Assembly (NCBI GenBank): GCA_002393835.1
Contig: DGTW01000294.1
Coordinates: forward strand, 1 to 23,187
Source: Treponema sp. UBA4326
GTDB taxonomy: Bacteria; Spirochaetota; Spirochaetia; Treponematales; Treponemataceae
DNA length: 23,187 bases
Reading direction: 5' to 3'
Shown here: piece after piece, positions 1 through 6,911 of the stretch
Layout of the letters: every line of letters starts with the position of its first letter
Numbering within the stretch: position 1 is the stretch's first letter
Notes under the pieces: generated by a model
The model's database searches: none
Told to the model about the DNA's origin: nothing
What the model saw: only the letters and a program-made list of their open reading frames with translations
Translations under genes and position numbers: made by a program

Positions 1-18
1 ACTGCGATGTTTGGGGCA

Positions 19-46
19 GGTTCCCAACGGGAAGCCGTTTTTTTTG
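19..46 (+). terminator. Intrinsic terminator of a gene upstream of the window
   Basis: GGTTCCC pairs with GGGAA(G)CC across an AAC loop, or alternatively AACGG pairs with CCGTT (26-30 with 35-39). Eight T residues follow at 38-45. The U-tract lies only on the plus-strand side, so this ends a plus-strand transcript that enters from outside the window and converges on the minus-strand gene at 58-1059. Confidence 0.6.
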
Positions 47-57
47 TTTTAGTTCAA

Positions 58-1059
58 TTATTTCTTTGTAAGTTTACCCTTCTCAAAAATCATGTTTGCT
101 TTTGACAGGTAGTCGGCTGGAATCTGGATTCCGCAGTTCTTGGCCACATCCAGGTCGAAAAGCAAATCACTGTCAGAAGGGTCGGTCATAAAGCGGACAG
201 GGATGTTCTCCGGTTTTTCACCGTTAAGGATTTTGAGGACGATTTCGCCTGTGGCACGGCCGGCCTTGTAATAGTTGAAGCCGCTGGCAATCAGACAGCC
301 GCCGTCCTGGGCACCAGTTACATCACCTGAGAAAATAGGCTTTTTTGCCTCGCCAAAAACTTCCTTGACAGCTGAAAGTGCGCTGAATACTGTGTTGTCA
401 GTCGTGAGGTACAAGCCGTCGACACGGTTGATGATTGTCTCTGCGGCCTGTTTTACTTCGCTTGAATTTGTGATTGCCTGAGTGACGAGGTTCAAGCCTG
501 CCTGGGCGCATCCTTTTTTGACGAGTTCAAGAGACGAAACTGAGTTTGCCTCGTTGCTTGTGTAAATATAGCCCAAAGTCTTGATGCCGGTAATCTGCTT
601 GAAAAGAAGGATGTGAAGCTCAGTCGGGATTGCATCGCTCATACCCGTGATGTTTCGCTCACCGTGCTCCAAAGTTGAGACAAGGCCTGCTCCGAGAGGG
701 TCTGTGACAGTTCCGAAAACTACGGGAATGTCCGAAAGAGTATTGGCAAGGGCAAGGGCGACAGGAGTTGCGATACCGACAGCGACATCAACATTCTCGT
801 CACGGTATTTCATCGCAATCTGGGCGGCAGTGTTTGTGTCGCCGTTTGCGTTCTGAAGGTCGTAAGTTGCGTTCACGCCGTTTTCGTTGAGGACATCGAT
901 TACGCCCTGCTCAACAGAATCAAGCGCAATATGCTGAACGATTTTTGCGATTCCGATTTTGACAGATTTCTTTCCGTCAGAAGATTTTTTGTTGCAGCCG
1001 GCAAAGGCAAAAAGTGACACTGCTGATGCCAGAAGCAAGATTGATTTTGTGAGTTTCAT
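58..1059 (-). CDS. ABC transporter substrate-binding lipoprotein (TrpX-like, ABC_sub_bind family)
   Basis: The 333-residue protein matches the ABC_sub_bind (PF04392/COG2984) family, whose members bind small ligands (tryptophan or tyrosine in characterised cases) for a dedicated ABC importer. The N-terminus is a lipoprotein signal: a basic MKLTK, a hydrophobic stretch, and a lipobox ending AFAGC with Cys22. The body has the two-lobed periplasmic-binding pattern, for example GIAKIVQH at the start, PVVFGTVTDP in the middle and GLYLTTDN later. The start at 1059 was chosen over an upstream in-frame ATG at 1071 because GGAG (1069-1066) lies six bases before it and overlaps the upstream codons. Usual neighbours are a COG4120 permease and a COG1101 ATPase. 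Here the permease type is found only at 8552-9469 and no ATPase is visible. The ligand cannot be told from sequence. Confidence 0.88.
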   Translation of the reverse strand: MKLTKSILLLASAVSLFAFAGCNKKSSDGKKSVKIGIAKIVQHIALDSVEQGVIDVLNENGVNATYDLQNANGDTNTAAQIAMKYRDENVDVAVGIATPVALALANTLSDIPVVFGTVTDPLGAGLVSTLEHGERNITGMSDAIPTELHILLFKQITGIKTLGYIYTSNEANSVSSLELVKKGCAQAGLNLVTQAITNSSEVKQAAETIINRVDGLYLTTDNTVFSALSAVKEVFGEAKKPIFSGDVTGAQDGGCLIASGFNYYKAGRATGEIVLKILNGEKPENIPVRFMTDPSDSDLLFDLDVAKNCGIQIPADYLSKANMIFEKGKLTKK

Positions 1060-1097
1060 AGTAAGCTCCATAAATAATAAGATTTCTTTCAGAAATT

Positions 1098-1127
1098 ATG
1101 TTACTATGGAGAGAAACAAAATGTCAA
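1098..1127 (-). promoter_or_regulatory. Sigma-70-like promoter for the TrpX-like lipoprotein gene
   Basis: On the minus strand a perfect TTGACA (1127-1122) is followed after 18 bases by TAACAT (1103-1098, 4/6 to TATAAT). Transcription would begin near 1091 and leave a leader of about 30 bases that contains the GGAG ribosome site. A 6-bp inverted repeat (ATTTCT/AGAAAT, 1082-1096) sits right at the predicted start site and could be an operator or a leader hairpin. Confidence 0.55.
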
Positions 1128-1132
1128 GATGT

Positions 1133-1141
1133 TGTTATAAT
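1133..1141 (+). promoter_or_regulatory. Extended -10 promoter (TGTTATAAT) upstream of small ORF and toxin
   Basis: TGT followed by a perfect TATAAT (1136-1141) on the plus strand forms an extended -10 box. The -35 position holds only a weak match. The predicted start is about 1148, seven bases before the small ORF at 1155. The same TGN-TATAAT architecture recurs elsewhere in the window. Confidence 0.4.
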
Positions 1142-1154
1142 CGAAAAGGATTTT

Positions 1155-1214
1155 ATGGGTACACTTCAAGGAAACGTTCTTGGGGCTTCCATGCGTCCCC
1201 TTGAAAATCTGTGA
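1155..1214 (+). CDS. Possible 19-residue small ORF ahead of the toxin-antitoxin pair
   Basis: The frame encodes MGTLQGNVLGASMRPLENL and stops at TGA 1212-1214. AAGGA (1146-1150) lies five bases before the ATG, and a TG-extended -10 box lies just upstream at 1133-1141. Its end overlaps the -35 element of the toxin promoter, so transcription through it could interfere with the toxin promoter. I do not recognise the peptide. It could be the truncated 5' end of a gene displaced by the toxin-antitoxin module, a true small protein, or chance. Confidence 0.25.
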   Translation: MGTLQGNVLGASMRPLENL

Positions 1215-1229
1215 ATTATAGTTTACAAT
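1201..1229 (+). promoter_or_regulatory. Strong promoter of the toxin-antitoxin operon, placing the start site on the ATG
   Basis: TTGAAA (1201-1206, 5/6), a 17-base spacer and TACAAT (1224-1229, 5/6) make a good sigma-70-type promoter. Seven bases downstream of the -10 box is position 1236, the A of the toxin ATG, so the mRNA would be leaderless. A short inverted repeat, ATACA-ATTA-TGTAT (1228-1241), straddles the -10 end and the start codon and is a candidate operator for autoregulation. Confidence 0.6.
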
Positions 1230-1235
1230 ACAATT

Positions 1236-1526
1236 ATGTATGAGGTACTTCAGACAAAACTTTTCTCAAAATGGCTCAAAAAACTAAAAGACAACATAGC
1301 TAAAATTGCAATAGTAAGACGGCTAGGCAGGCTTGAAAATGGCAACTTTGGAGATTCAAAATTTGTCGGGGACAGTGTTTTTGAGTTGAGAATTGATGTT
1401 GGAAAAGGGTACCGAATCTACTTCACAAACAAAGAAAAAGAAATTGTCATACTTCTTGTGGGCGGTGAAAAATCTACTCAAGATGAGGATATAAAAAAAG
1501 CCAAAGAAATGGCAAAGGAGGTGTAA
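1236..1526 (+). CDS. Type II toxin, HI1419/RelE-ParE-like addiction module killer protein
   Basis: The 96-residue protein has the features of the TIGR02683 (HI1419) branch of the RelE/ParE superfamily: an N-terminal basic helix (FSKWLKKLKD), then IVRRLGRLENGNFGDSKFVG, then the central strand pair ELRIDVGKGYRIYF and a final strand IVILLVGGEKSTQ with a lysine-rich tail. Characterised RelE-superfamily toxins are mRNA interferases or gyrase poisons; which applies here is not decidable from sequence. Length is typical for the family. The cognate antitoxin follows after one intervening base, a toxin-first order usual for this family. There is no Shine-Dalgarno before the ATG, and the promoter places the transcript start on the start codon. 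Confidence 0.85.
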   Translation: MYEVLQTKLFSKWLKKLKDNIAKIAIVRRLGRLENGNFGDSKFVGDSVFELRIDVGKGYRIYFTNKEKEIVILLVGGEKSTQDEDIKKAKEMAKEV

Positions 1527-1527
1527 C

Positions 1528-1821
1528 ATGCTTGAGACCACAAAATTTGATGTTGCGAACTACCTTGATACAGAAGAACTAAGAGAAGAATATATCGAGA
1601 ATGTCTCAAAAGATGGCACCCCCGAAGAACTGTTGAAAGCCATAAATGATGTCGCAAGAGCAAGAGGCATGACAAAAACTGCAAAAGAAGCAGGAATCAC
1701 TAGAGAAGGACTTTACAAAGCACTTTCTCCAGAAGGCAATCCTGCGTTTACAACCGTCTGTAAAATTCTCAATGCTATCGGCTACAAACTGATTCCAATG
1801 CCGATTACGAGTGCAATTTAA
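1528..1821 (+). CDS. Antitoxin of HI1420 family (HTH, addiction module antidote protein)
   Basis: The 97-residue product matches the TIGR02684 antidote family. An N-terminal segment (FDVANYLDTEELREEYIENV) precedes an HTH region at about residues 45-85, containing ARARGMTKTAKEAGITREGLYKAL and PAFTTVCKILNAIGYKL. The HTH should neutralise the toxin and repress the shared promoter. A strong AGGAGG (1516-1521) lies inside the last toxin codons, six bases before the ATG. The antitoxin is therefore translated from a canonical site while the upstream toxin has none, which should favour antitoxin synthesis. Confidence 0.85.
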   Translation: MLETTKFDVANYLDTEELREEYIENVSKDGTPEELLKAINDVARARGMTKTAKEAGITREGLYKALSPEGNPAFTTVCKILNAIGYKLIPMPITSAI

Positions 1822-1840
1822 CAGTTTTCTTCATTATCTG

Positions 1841-1965
1841 TGGGCTTCCTGCCTTGCGGCAGGTCGGCTGTTCCGCCCTTCCGCTTTCGCTTCATTCCGC
1901 CGCTCCCATACGGTCGCTCTGGAACGCCTTCGGCGGGGCTCCATAGCCTAGCCTGTGGCCAGTAC
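1841..1965. repeat. GC-rich hairpin island, candidate dispersed intergenic repeat
   Basis: This block is far richer in GC than the AT-rich genes on both sides and has no coding frame on either strand that I would defend. It contains CCTGCC-TTGC-GGCAGG (1848-1863), CGCC-TTC-GGCG (1925-1935) and pyrimidine-rich TTCCGC tracts. It lies between the ends of two convergent genes. The style is that of REP/MITE-like intergenic elements, and its CCTTCGGCGGGGCTC core resembles the CCTTCGCCTAGGGGCTC portion (reverse strand) of the insert in the helicase gene near 12260-12290. Copy number cannot be judged from one window. Confidence 0.45.
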
Positions 1966-1971
1966 AGCAAA

Positions 1972-2673
1972 TTATTTTATATCCATAAATCGGCCACTCC
2001 GTTTTAAAATGGAATACAAATACGCCAAATCCTTGCACATTCCTTTTCCTCTGTTAGCACCCGGCATTCTAAACTCACAAGAGATGTCTTTATAAAGCAA
2101 ATCGCTGTCATCGACGGCTTTGTTCATCAAAAAAAGAATTTTCATAATTTTTGCTTCGCTACTCGTGAAATCCTTTTGAACACGCCGCTTGCCGATAAAC
2201 GGAGATTTTGCACATAAAGCCAACTCATGAAAGTATTGAGTCAGTATGCGCTTATTGTAGTGAAGCGTTTTTTCAACATCGCAATTTCCTATTTCTAATG
2301 ACTTTTCATTTCGTAATTTTTCCAAAATTGTTTCGTCATCAAATGAGACAAGCCCAGCAAAACTATCGCCGTACATATCTTTTAAAAATCGTTTTTTGTA
2401 TTCATAAGCAATTTTTTCAACATCGGATTTACAAGTGATTACGAAGAATTCGATAATGTTCTGAATCGCTACGGCAAAATCATAGGTACGGTACTCATTT
2501 CCCAAAGTTGAATAGTTTTGCTCCCACATTATCCGCTTGGGAATAAACCATGCGAGAATGCAGGCGATAAAAGCGAGAACACATTGAATTATGCCGAGTA
2601 CAAGTGATGTCATTTCCCTGGGATTTTGTTTTAGCAACTCCTTAATAGTTTTTAATATTTCCGCACAATCCAT
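1972..2673 (-). CDS. Unknown membrane-anchored protein (233 aa)
   Basis: I do not recognise this protein. Residues about 20-44 form one hydrophobic helix (SLVLGIIQCVLAFIACILAW) followed by basic residues. The remaining roughly 185 residues look like a soluble helical domain with two lysine/arginine-rich patches (KKRFLKDMYG and GKRRVQKDF) and a conserved-looking C-terminus (FRMPGANRGKGMCKDLAYL). It follows the 105-aa membrane protein gene by two bases, and its ribosome site GGTGGAG lies inside the end of that gene, so the two are translationally coupled. Base composition is clearly AT-rich compared with genes from 3800 onward, suggesting horizontal acquisition. Position next to a toxin-antitoxin pair fits an accessory or defence-type cassette, but nothing in the sequence proves a function. 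Confidence 0.65.
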   Translation of the reverse strand: MDCAEILKTIKELLKQNPREMTSLVLGIIQCVLAFIACILAWFIPKRIMWEQNYSTLGNEYRTYDFAVAIQNIIEFFVITCKSDVEKIAYEYKKRFLKDMYGDSFAGLVSFDDETILEKLRNEKSLEIGNCDVEKTLHYNKRILTQYFHELALCAKSPFIGKRRVQKDFTSSEAKIMKILFLMNKAVDDSDLLYKDISCEFRMPGANRGKGMCKDLAYLYSILKRSGRFMDIK

Positions 2674-2675
2674 AT

Positions 2676-2993
2676 TTACAACTCCACCAATGTGTCGCAG
2701 TATTTTTTTATAATTTCAATTTCTTCTTTTGAATTTTCATCAACCACTTCATTCAAACAATCCAATTTTGAGAAATACTTTGCAGATTCAAATAATGCTT
2801 TTACAACAAAAGCAACAAAGAACAAAAATAATACATACACAAAAAGTATATGAAATGTATTGTTTTTATTTACACCATTTGCTAGCTCAAAAAGTTTGTC
2901 GGCGAAATTGAGCGAAATATATCCGACTATTCCAAGGATTATCAAGACAATTACAGTCAGAAAGAATTTATAACAACATGTTGTATTCTTCAT
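2676..2993 (-). CDS. Unknown two-TM small membrane protein (105 aa)
   Basis: The product has a short basic N-terminus, a first membrane helix at about 10-28 (FFLTVIVLIILGIVGYISL), a loop with KNNTFH, a second helix at about 47-66 (ILFVYVLFLFFVAFVVKAL) and a charged tail of about 35 residues (DENSKEEIEIIKKYCDTL). No family is recognised. The ribosome site AGGAAGG lies about six bases before the ATG. It is the first gene of a two-gene unit with the 233-aa membrane protein; both are AT-rich and both are probably inserted in the same membrane. Two-gene cassettes of small TM proteins occur in many contexts, so no function is assigned. Confidence 0.65.
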   Translation of the reverse strand: MKNTTCCYKFFLTVIVLIILGIVGYISLNFADKLFELANGVNKNNTFHILFVYVLFLFFVAFVVKALFESAKYFSKLDCLNEVVDENSKEEIEIIKKYCDTLVEL

Positions 2994-3030
2994 AAAAACC
3001 TTCCTTTTGTTTTTTTTCTGCCCCTATATT

Positions 3031-3060
3031 GATATATTTTCTTGCCACACCAAAAGTCAA
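3031..3060 (-). promoter_or_regulatory. Candidate promoter for the two unknown membrane-protein genes
   Basis: On the minus strand TTGACT (3060-3055) is followed after 18 bases by TATATC (3036-3031). The predicted start near 3024 leaves a purine-rich leader ending in AGGAAGG before the ATG at 2993. The -10 is only a moderate match. Confidence 0.35.
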
Positions 3061-3127
3061 CGACTTTTTTATGATGCGACAGATAAAACAAGGCTACGCG
3101 TTGCATTATTTTAAGCAGACACCCATG

Positions 3128-5842
3128 TCACTTAAGTTTACGAATAACACGGAATTCTGGATTTGTCATATATTTATCAGAACCACTATTAAATGGATGA
3201 TATCCAGGTCTGTACTCATACACTAAACTTTGATCGGAGAGGCGGATATCAAAACTATAATTCACTTCTGTCCAAAGACATTCAAAAGCTTTATAGGTCG
3301 TATCAATTTCGATAGAAGAAGTTGCAGTTTTTAGTAGTTTGCTAGTAATATCGTCGTCTGAATAACCGTTAGAACTCAAGATATGCTTTATTATTCTGGC
3401 AAAAAGATCTTCGTCAGGAAGCCTAAACCCATCCGCAGTTTTGTCTTCAACCAGTTTTATTTCACGATCATGAAGAAAAGAAAAGCTAAAAAAACCAGTA
3501 TAAGGATGATGTTTTGCATACGAAACAACATCTATATCCCCTTCAACAGAATAAACAGGCGTAAGTCCACATCTTTTACTGAGCAAATTGCAAAAATCAA
3601 TTGCATAAATCCAGTAAATTTCTCCTCTGTCATATTTCCCAGATATTTTATCATATAAAGTTCTAGTTACTTTTTGACATAGAACTTCATAACCTTCGAA
3701 TTGAACACATTGATTTTTTATCAATTTATATTCAGTAAAACATTCTCTTGCCTTCGTAAGAGAAAAATGCTTTGAAAAATAATAGCTCAACATCTGAAAA
3801 TCTTCTGACTCCTTCGCAACAATCCCCACAATCTCCCGCAAATCCCAATCAGGTTTCATCGTACGCGGCTCAGTTTTTCCCAGCGTACTTGTCTGCACCG
3901 TCTTTCCGCTCACTGTGTTAATTGCCCGAATCTTGTCAAAATTAAATTTGTATTCGCTTGGCTTGTCATCGCCCTCAGCCTTTACGGTGTAGTCAATCTC
4001 AAAGTAGAGAATCGGGTCGCCTCGTGTAAGAAGTGAGTTGTACATATCAACATTGTTCGTGTATTCCTCAATCACAGAATCCCGCAATTCAGTCGCCATG
4101 TCGGGAGCTTTCTTTCCGCTCAACGCCTCGTAGCCCACGATAAAACTGTCCGTATAGAGCAAAACGCCGTCTGAATACAGCGAAAGATACGCGTTCCAGC
4201 CGTTCTTGCTTCCCTCGTAAGTGCCAAAGCTTACTTTTAACTCATCGCCCATGCTGCTCACGGTTCTTGTCTTTGTAAGTGATTTTTGGTCGTTTCGGAT
4301 TTCTGTGAGCAAGGCACTTTCTTGTGTAGAGGTACTTGTCTTTACGGCATCGCAATCTGCAAAGAATTTGTTTGTCAAATCTTTGTAACTTTGTATTACC
4401 TGATTCTCACGACGAGTTTTTGCCGCTTCCGTCGGGTTTCCGTCACTACCAAGTTCTACAGTGCTGTAAGACTTGTTTCGGATTCTCTGCTCTTCGCTTT
4501 CCCGGTCTTTTTCGAGCTGTGAAAAAAGTTCCAGATGTCTTTCCTCCACTCCCTGCCGGATTTCCACAAGAGCCTTTTTCTTACTTTCAATCACATTAAT
4601 CTGCCCCAAAACGCCCTGCTTTTCCATTTTGAGTTTTCGCACCTCGGCGGCTTTTGCAGCTGCCTCCTTTGCCATCTGGTCACGCTGAGTTTTTAAGGCT
4701 ATGCTTCGTTCGGCTTCAAGTTTTGCGTCCGCTTCGGCACGGCTTTTTTGAGCACGAAGTTCTTCCTGTCGTTTTTTCTCTGAATTCTGCTTTTCAACAA
4801 GAAGGGCTTTTTCTGCCTCAATTTTCCGCTTGTTTTCGATTGCAGAAAGGTCATTGCTCATGGAAAGTTTTGTCAAATCTGCATCATACTGAGCCATGAG
4901 TTTTTTGAACTGCTCTTCGTTCTGCCTTGCAAGGGCAAGCTGCTCGTCCACGCTGAAACTTGCGGAGCCACTTGAAAGAAGATTTTTGTTCAGGTCGGAG
5001 ATTTTAAGTCCAAGCTTGTTTCCAAGAGAGAGCGTTATTTCATCAACAGCACCAGTTGAACCGTAAAGGTATTCACTTGCCGAATATTCTTTTGAAATTA
5101 CGCTTGCCATCTGCTCACCTGTCGTCAAGTCGGTAAAGTCTGCACTAATTGTGTAGCCTTTATCTGTCTTGCGAACTTTCGTAAAGAAGGCAAATTTTGC
5201 CGTGGTAATTTTTCCAAACTCAATTGCAGTGGATTCGTCACGGGCGGTACTCTCACTTTCTGCCTGTATTTTTTTAAGTGCCGATTCTGATTTTGAGTCA
5301 ACGACAGTCTTCATTCCCAAGAATTCTTGCAAATTCGACTTCAATTTATCTTGAATCTGACCTGGAAGCCACGCGGTTTCACTACCAGAAAGGTTGATTG
5401 CTTCCTGATTCACGACCTGCACGGGCATTTTCGTGAGATTTTTTCGTGCCTCGGCTTTCTGTTCTTCAATAAAGCGTTCTTTATACTGTGCGACAGTTTC
5501 AATTCCGTCAATTTTTGTGATGGCGTAAGTTTTAGAATCTAAATCCTTTGTCTCAAAAGTTGTCGCGAGTTTTGATTTTTTGGTGTATGCGACTCGCTCC
5601 TTGATGTTCGTCATGTCCATTCCAGAAACGACGGAAATTTTGTTTTTTGCGAAAAGTGGAATAGTGATTGTTCCGTTTTCAGAAACTTTCATTCCCGACA
5701 AATCTATTTCGCTCACAAAGACAGCCGAAGCTTCCTTGTTCTTTTCAAGTGTTTTGCCAAGTTTTTTCTCTGCGACAGTTGTTTGTGCAAACAGAGAAGC
5801 CGTAAGTAATGCAGATAATAAAAATGCAATAATTTTTCTCAT
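3128..5842 (-). CDS. Large exported coiled-coil protein with C-terminal FGE/SUMF1-like domain
   Basis: The 904-residue protein begins with a signal peptide cleaved after LLTASLFAQ (about residue 20). Residues 160-280 resemble the periplasmic alpha/beta fold seen in LpoB/CsgG-type proteins (GYTISADFTDLTTGEQ). Residues about 300-500 are a charged Lys/Glu/Ala-rich coiled coil. Residues about 718-902 match the formylglycine-generating-enzyme-like fold: VTRTLYDKISG, AIDFCNLLSKRCGLTPVYS, DGFRLPDEDL and terminal EFRVIRK. Catalytic cysteines are not convincingly present, so it is probably a binding version. The start at 5842 was chosen because GGAG lies eight bases before this ATG; an in-frame TTG at 5854 overlaps that site. 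It is the last gene of the envelope operon, 81 bases after the preceding gene and behind an intrinsic terminator. The DNA of the C-terminal domain is visibly more AT-rich than the rest. Confidence 0.8.
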   Translation of the reverse strand: MRKIIAFLLSALLTASLFAQTTVAEKKLGKTLEKNKEASAVFVSEIDLSGMKVSENGTITIPLFAKNKISVVSGMDMTNIKERVAYTKKSKLATTFETKDLDSKTYAITKIDGIETVAQYKERFIEEQKAEARKNLTKMPVQVVNQEAINLSGSETAWLPGQIQDKLKSNLQEFLGMKTVVDSKSESALKKIQAESESTARDESTAIEFGKITTAKFAFFTKVRKTDKGYTISADFTDLTTGEQMASVISKEYSASEYLYGSTGAVDEITLSLGNKLGLKISDLNKNLLSSGSASFSVDEQLALARQNEEQFKKLMAQYDADLTKLSMSNDLSAIENKRKIEAEKALLVEKQNSEKKRQEELRAQKSRAEADAKLEAERSIALKTQRDQMAKEAAAKAAEVRKLKMEKQGVLGQINVIESKKKALVEIRQGVEERHLELFSQLEKDRESEEQRIRNKSYSTVELGSDGNPTEAAKTRRENQVIQSYKDLTNKFFADCDAVKTSTSTQESALLTEIRNDQKSLTKTRTVSSMGDELKVSFGTYEGSKNGWNAYLSLYSDGVLLYTDSFIVGYEALSGKKAPDMATELRDSVIEEYTNNVDMYNSLLTRGDPILYFEIDYTVKAEGDDKPSEYKFNFDKIRAINTVSGKTVQTSTLGKTEPRTMKPDWDLREIVGIVAKESEDFQMLSYYFSKHFSLTKARECFTEYKLIKNQCVQFEGYEVLCQKVTRTLYDKISGKYDRGEIYWIYAIDFCNLLSKRCGLTPVYSVEGDIDVVSYAKHHPYTGFFSFSFLHDREIKLVEDKTADGFRLPDEDLFARIIKHILSSNGYSDDDITSKLLKTATSSIEIDTTYKAFECLWTEVNYSFDIRLSDQSLVYEYRPGYHPFNSGSDKYMTNPEFRVIRKLK

Positions 5843-5852
5843 TTTCGTCTCC

Positions 5853-5889
5853 AAAAAATCGGGCTGATTTCGACACGCTCAATCAGCCC
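5853..5889 (-). terminator. Intra-operon intrinsic terminator/attenuator before the 904-aa gene
   Basis: On the minus strand GGGCTGATT (5889-5881), an 11-base loop and AATCAGCCC (5869-5861) form a perfect 9-bp stem. GA and six T residues (5858-5853) follow, abutting the GGAG ribosome site of the next gene. Read-through must occur for operon expression unless a separate promoter exists, so it should lower the large protein relative to the two lipoproteins, or be regulated. Confidence 0.65.
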
Positions 5890-5923
5890 CATGATTCCAG
5901 CCCCAAACAACCGGACTGTTTCT

Positions 5924-6811
5924 TTACATCAAATAGCTCGCCAGCACCGCCGCCTCTTCAGCAGCTTTCTTTGTCGCAGCTTCCTGTGCGTCCATTTCCT
6001 TTGCCTTCAAGCCTGCTTTTGCAGTTTCAGCGTTTGCCTGTGCTGCATCCGCATTAGCCTTTGCCCGCTCGGCTTCAAGACGCGTCATCTGAGCCTTGTA
6101 CAAAGCTTCTTCCTCAGCCTGTTTTGCGGCTTCCTTTTTGTCCGAGTCTTCTTTCATCTCGCTGAACAGTGCGCCGATTTTCTTCTGTGTCTCTGTCGTC
6201 AAGTCTGCTCCGCCCATGACATCCATGAGGTATTTTTTACAAAGGGCATCCCAAGTTTCCTTGCTCATTGAGTACACGGTGTAATAGACGAACTGTTCGC
6301 TGGTCTGTTTTGTCTCGGCGTTGGTCGTACGGATTTTCTGGAAGAAACCGGTCTCTTCACGCAGGCCTGTCATGTCCGCTTTCGTCTCACTTGCTGCCAC
6401 AAACAAGGCTTCAAGCTGTCCGACATCATTCAAGCCCTGACCAACACGGCCGATTACTTTCTGATTCAACTCCGCTGCCTGCGTGTATGCAAATCCAGCA
6501 CGGCTGAGTGCCTGTGCGGTGGCTTCGGTCTTTCCGGTCGCCATGCTGATTTTTACGACACGGTTTACATCGACTTTCCACTGCTCCTTGAATGTGTCGC
6601 TGTTTCCTCGTCTCATGTTCTTGAGCCATGTCGGAGCAGAGACCTCGCCAAGAGCACGGTCAGTCCAGTCAACGACCACAACCTTGTCAATTTCGTCAGT
6701 CTTTGCCTCCGGAACTTTGTTTCTGGAATCCTCAACCTTTGTTGAGCCGCATGAAGTGAGTGCGATTGCAATTGCCGCAAGCAAGATTGTTGATTTGATT
6801 GTCTTTTTCAT
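5924..6811 (-). CDS. LPP20-like lipoprotein with alanine-rich coiled-coil tail (295 aa)
   Basis: A lipoprotein signal ends in the lipobox ALTSC, with Cys21. Residues about 55-210 have the features of an LPP20-like domain: APTWLKNMRRG, an Ala-rich helix SRAGFAYTQAAELN, and YYTVYSMSKETWDAL. Residues about 225-290 are an Ala/Glu/Lys-rich coiled coil (AEEEALYKAQMTRLEAERA). The start at 6811 was chosen because GGAGG lies seven bases before it. The open frame extends further upstream only through a short repeat (6835-6864). It is the middle gene of the envelope operon. Coiled-coil stretches in both this and the 904-aa protein make physical interaction plausible (inference). No enzymatic motif is visible. 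Confidence 0.78.
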   Translation of the reverse strand: MKKTIKSTILLAAIAIALTSCGSTKVEDSRNKVPEAKTDEIDKVVVVDWTDRALGEVSAPTWLKNMRRGNSDTFKEQWKVDVNRVVKISMATGKTEATAQALSRAGFAYTQAAELNQKVIGRVGQGLNDVGQLEALFVAASETKADMTGLREETGFFQKIRTTNAETKQTSEQFVYYTVYSMSKETWDALCKKYLMDVMGGADLTTETQKKIGALFSEMKEDSDKKEAAKQAEEEALYKAQMTRLEAERAKANADAAQANAETAKAGLKAKEMDAQEAATKKAAEEAAVLASYLM

Positions 6812-6834
6812 AGTTTTTCCTCCATTATTTTTTG

Positions 6835-6905
6835 ACGCAGATGAACGCAGATGCACGCAGATTACAAGCTTTCCGCAATATCCGCGTTTATCAGCGTGAA
6901 TCCGA
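6835..6905. repeat. Short tandem decamer repeat between two lipoprotein genes
   Basis: Three consecutive decamers begin ACGCAGAT (6835-6844, 6845-6854, 6855-6864). A degenerate TCCGCGTTTATCAGCGTGAATCCG-like tail follows towards 6905. The unit reads through the upstream extension of the 295-aa frame but lies before its ribosome site. This ACGCAGATG-type sequence is of a kind I associate with dispersed intergenic repeats in several bacterial groups. It fills nearly the whole gap between the first two genes of the operon. Confidence 0.5.
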
Positions 6906-6911
6906 GTCTAA

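Noticed and set aside
959..1204. Plus-strand 81-codon frame across the start of the binding-protein gene
   Set aside because: Most of it is antisense to the signal peptide region; only the short different-frame ORF at 1155-1214 has its own promoter and ribosome site.
1072..1235. T-box or other known riboswitch upstream of the TrpX-like gene
   Set aside because: The predicted leader is only about 30 bases, with no T-box consensus or specifier stem.
6483..6899. Plus-strand 138-codon frame over the 295-aa lipoprotein gene
   Set aside because: Opposite a gene with signal peptide, lipobox and GGAGG; no supporting signals of its own.
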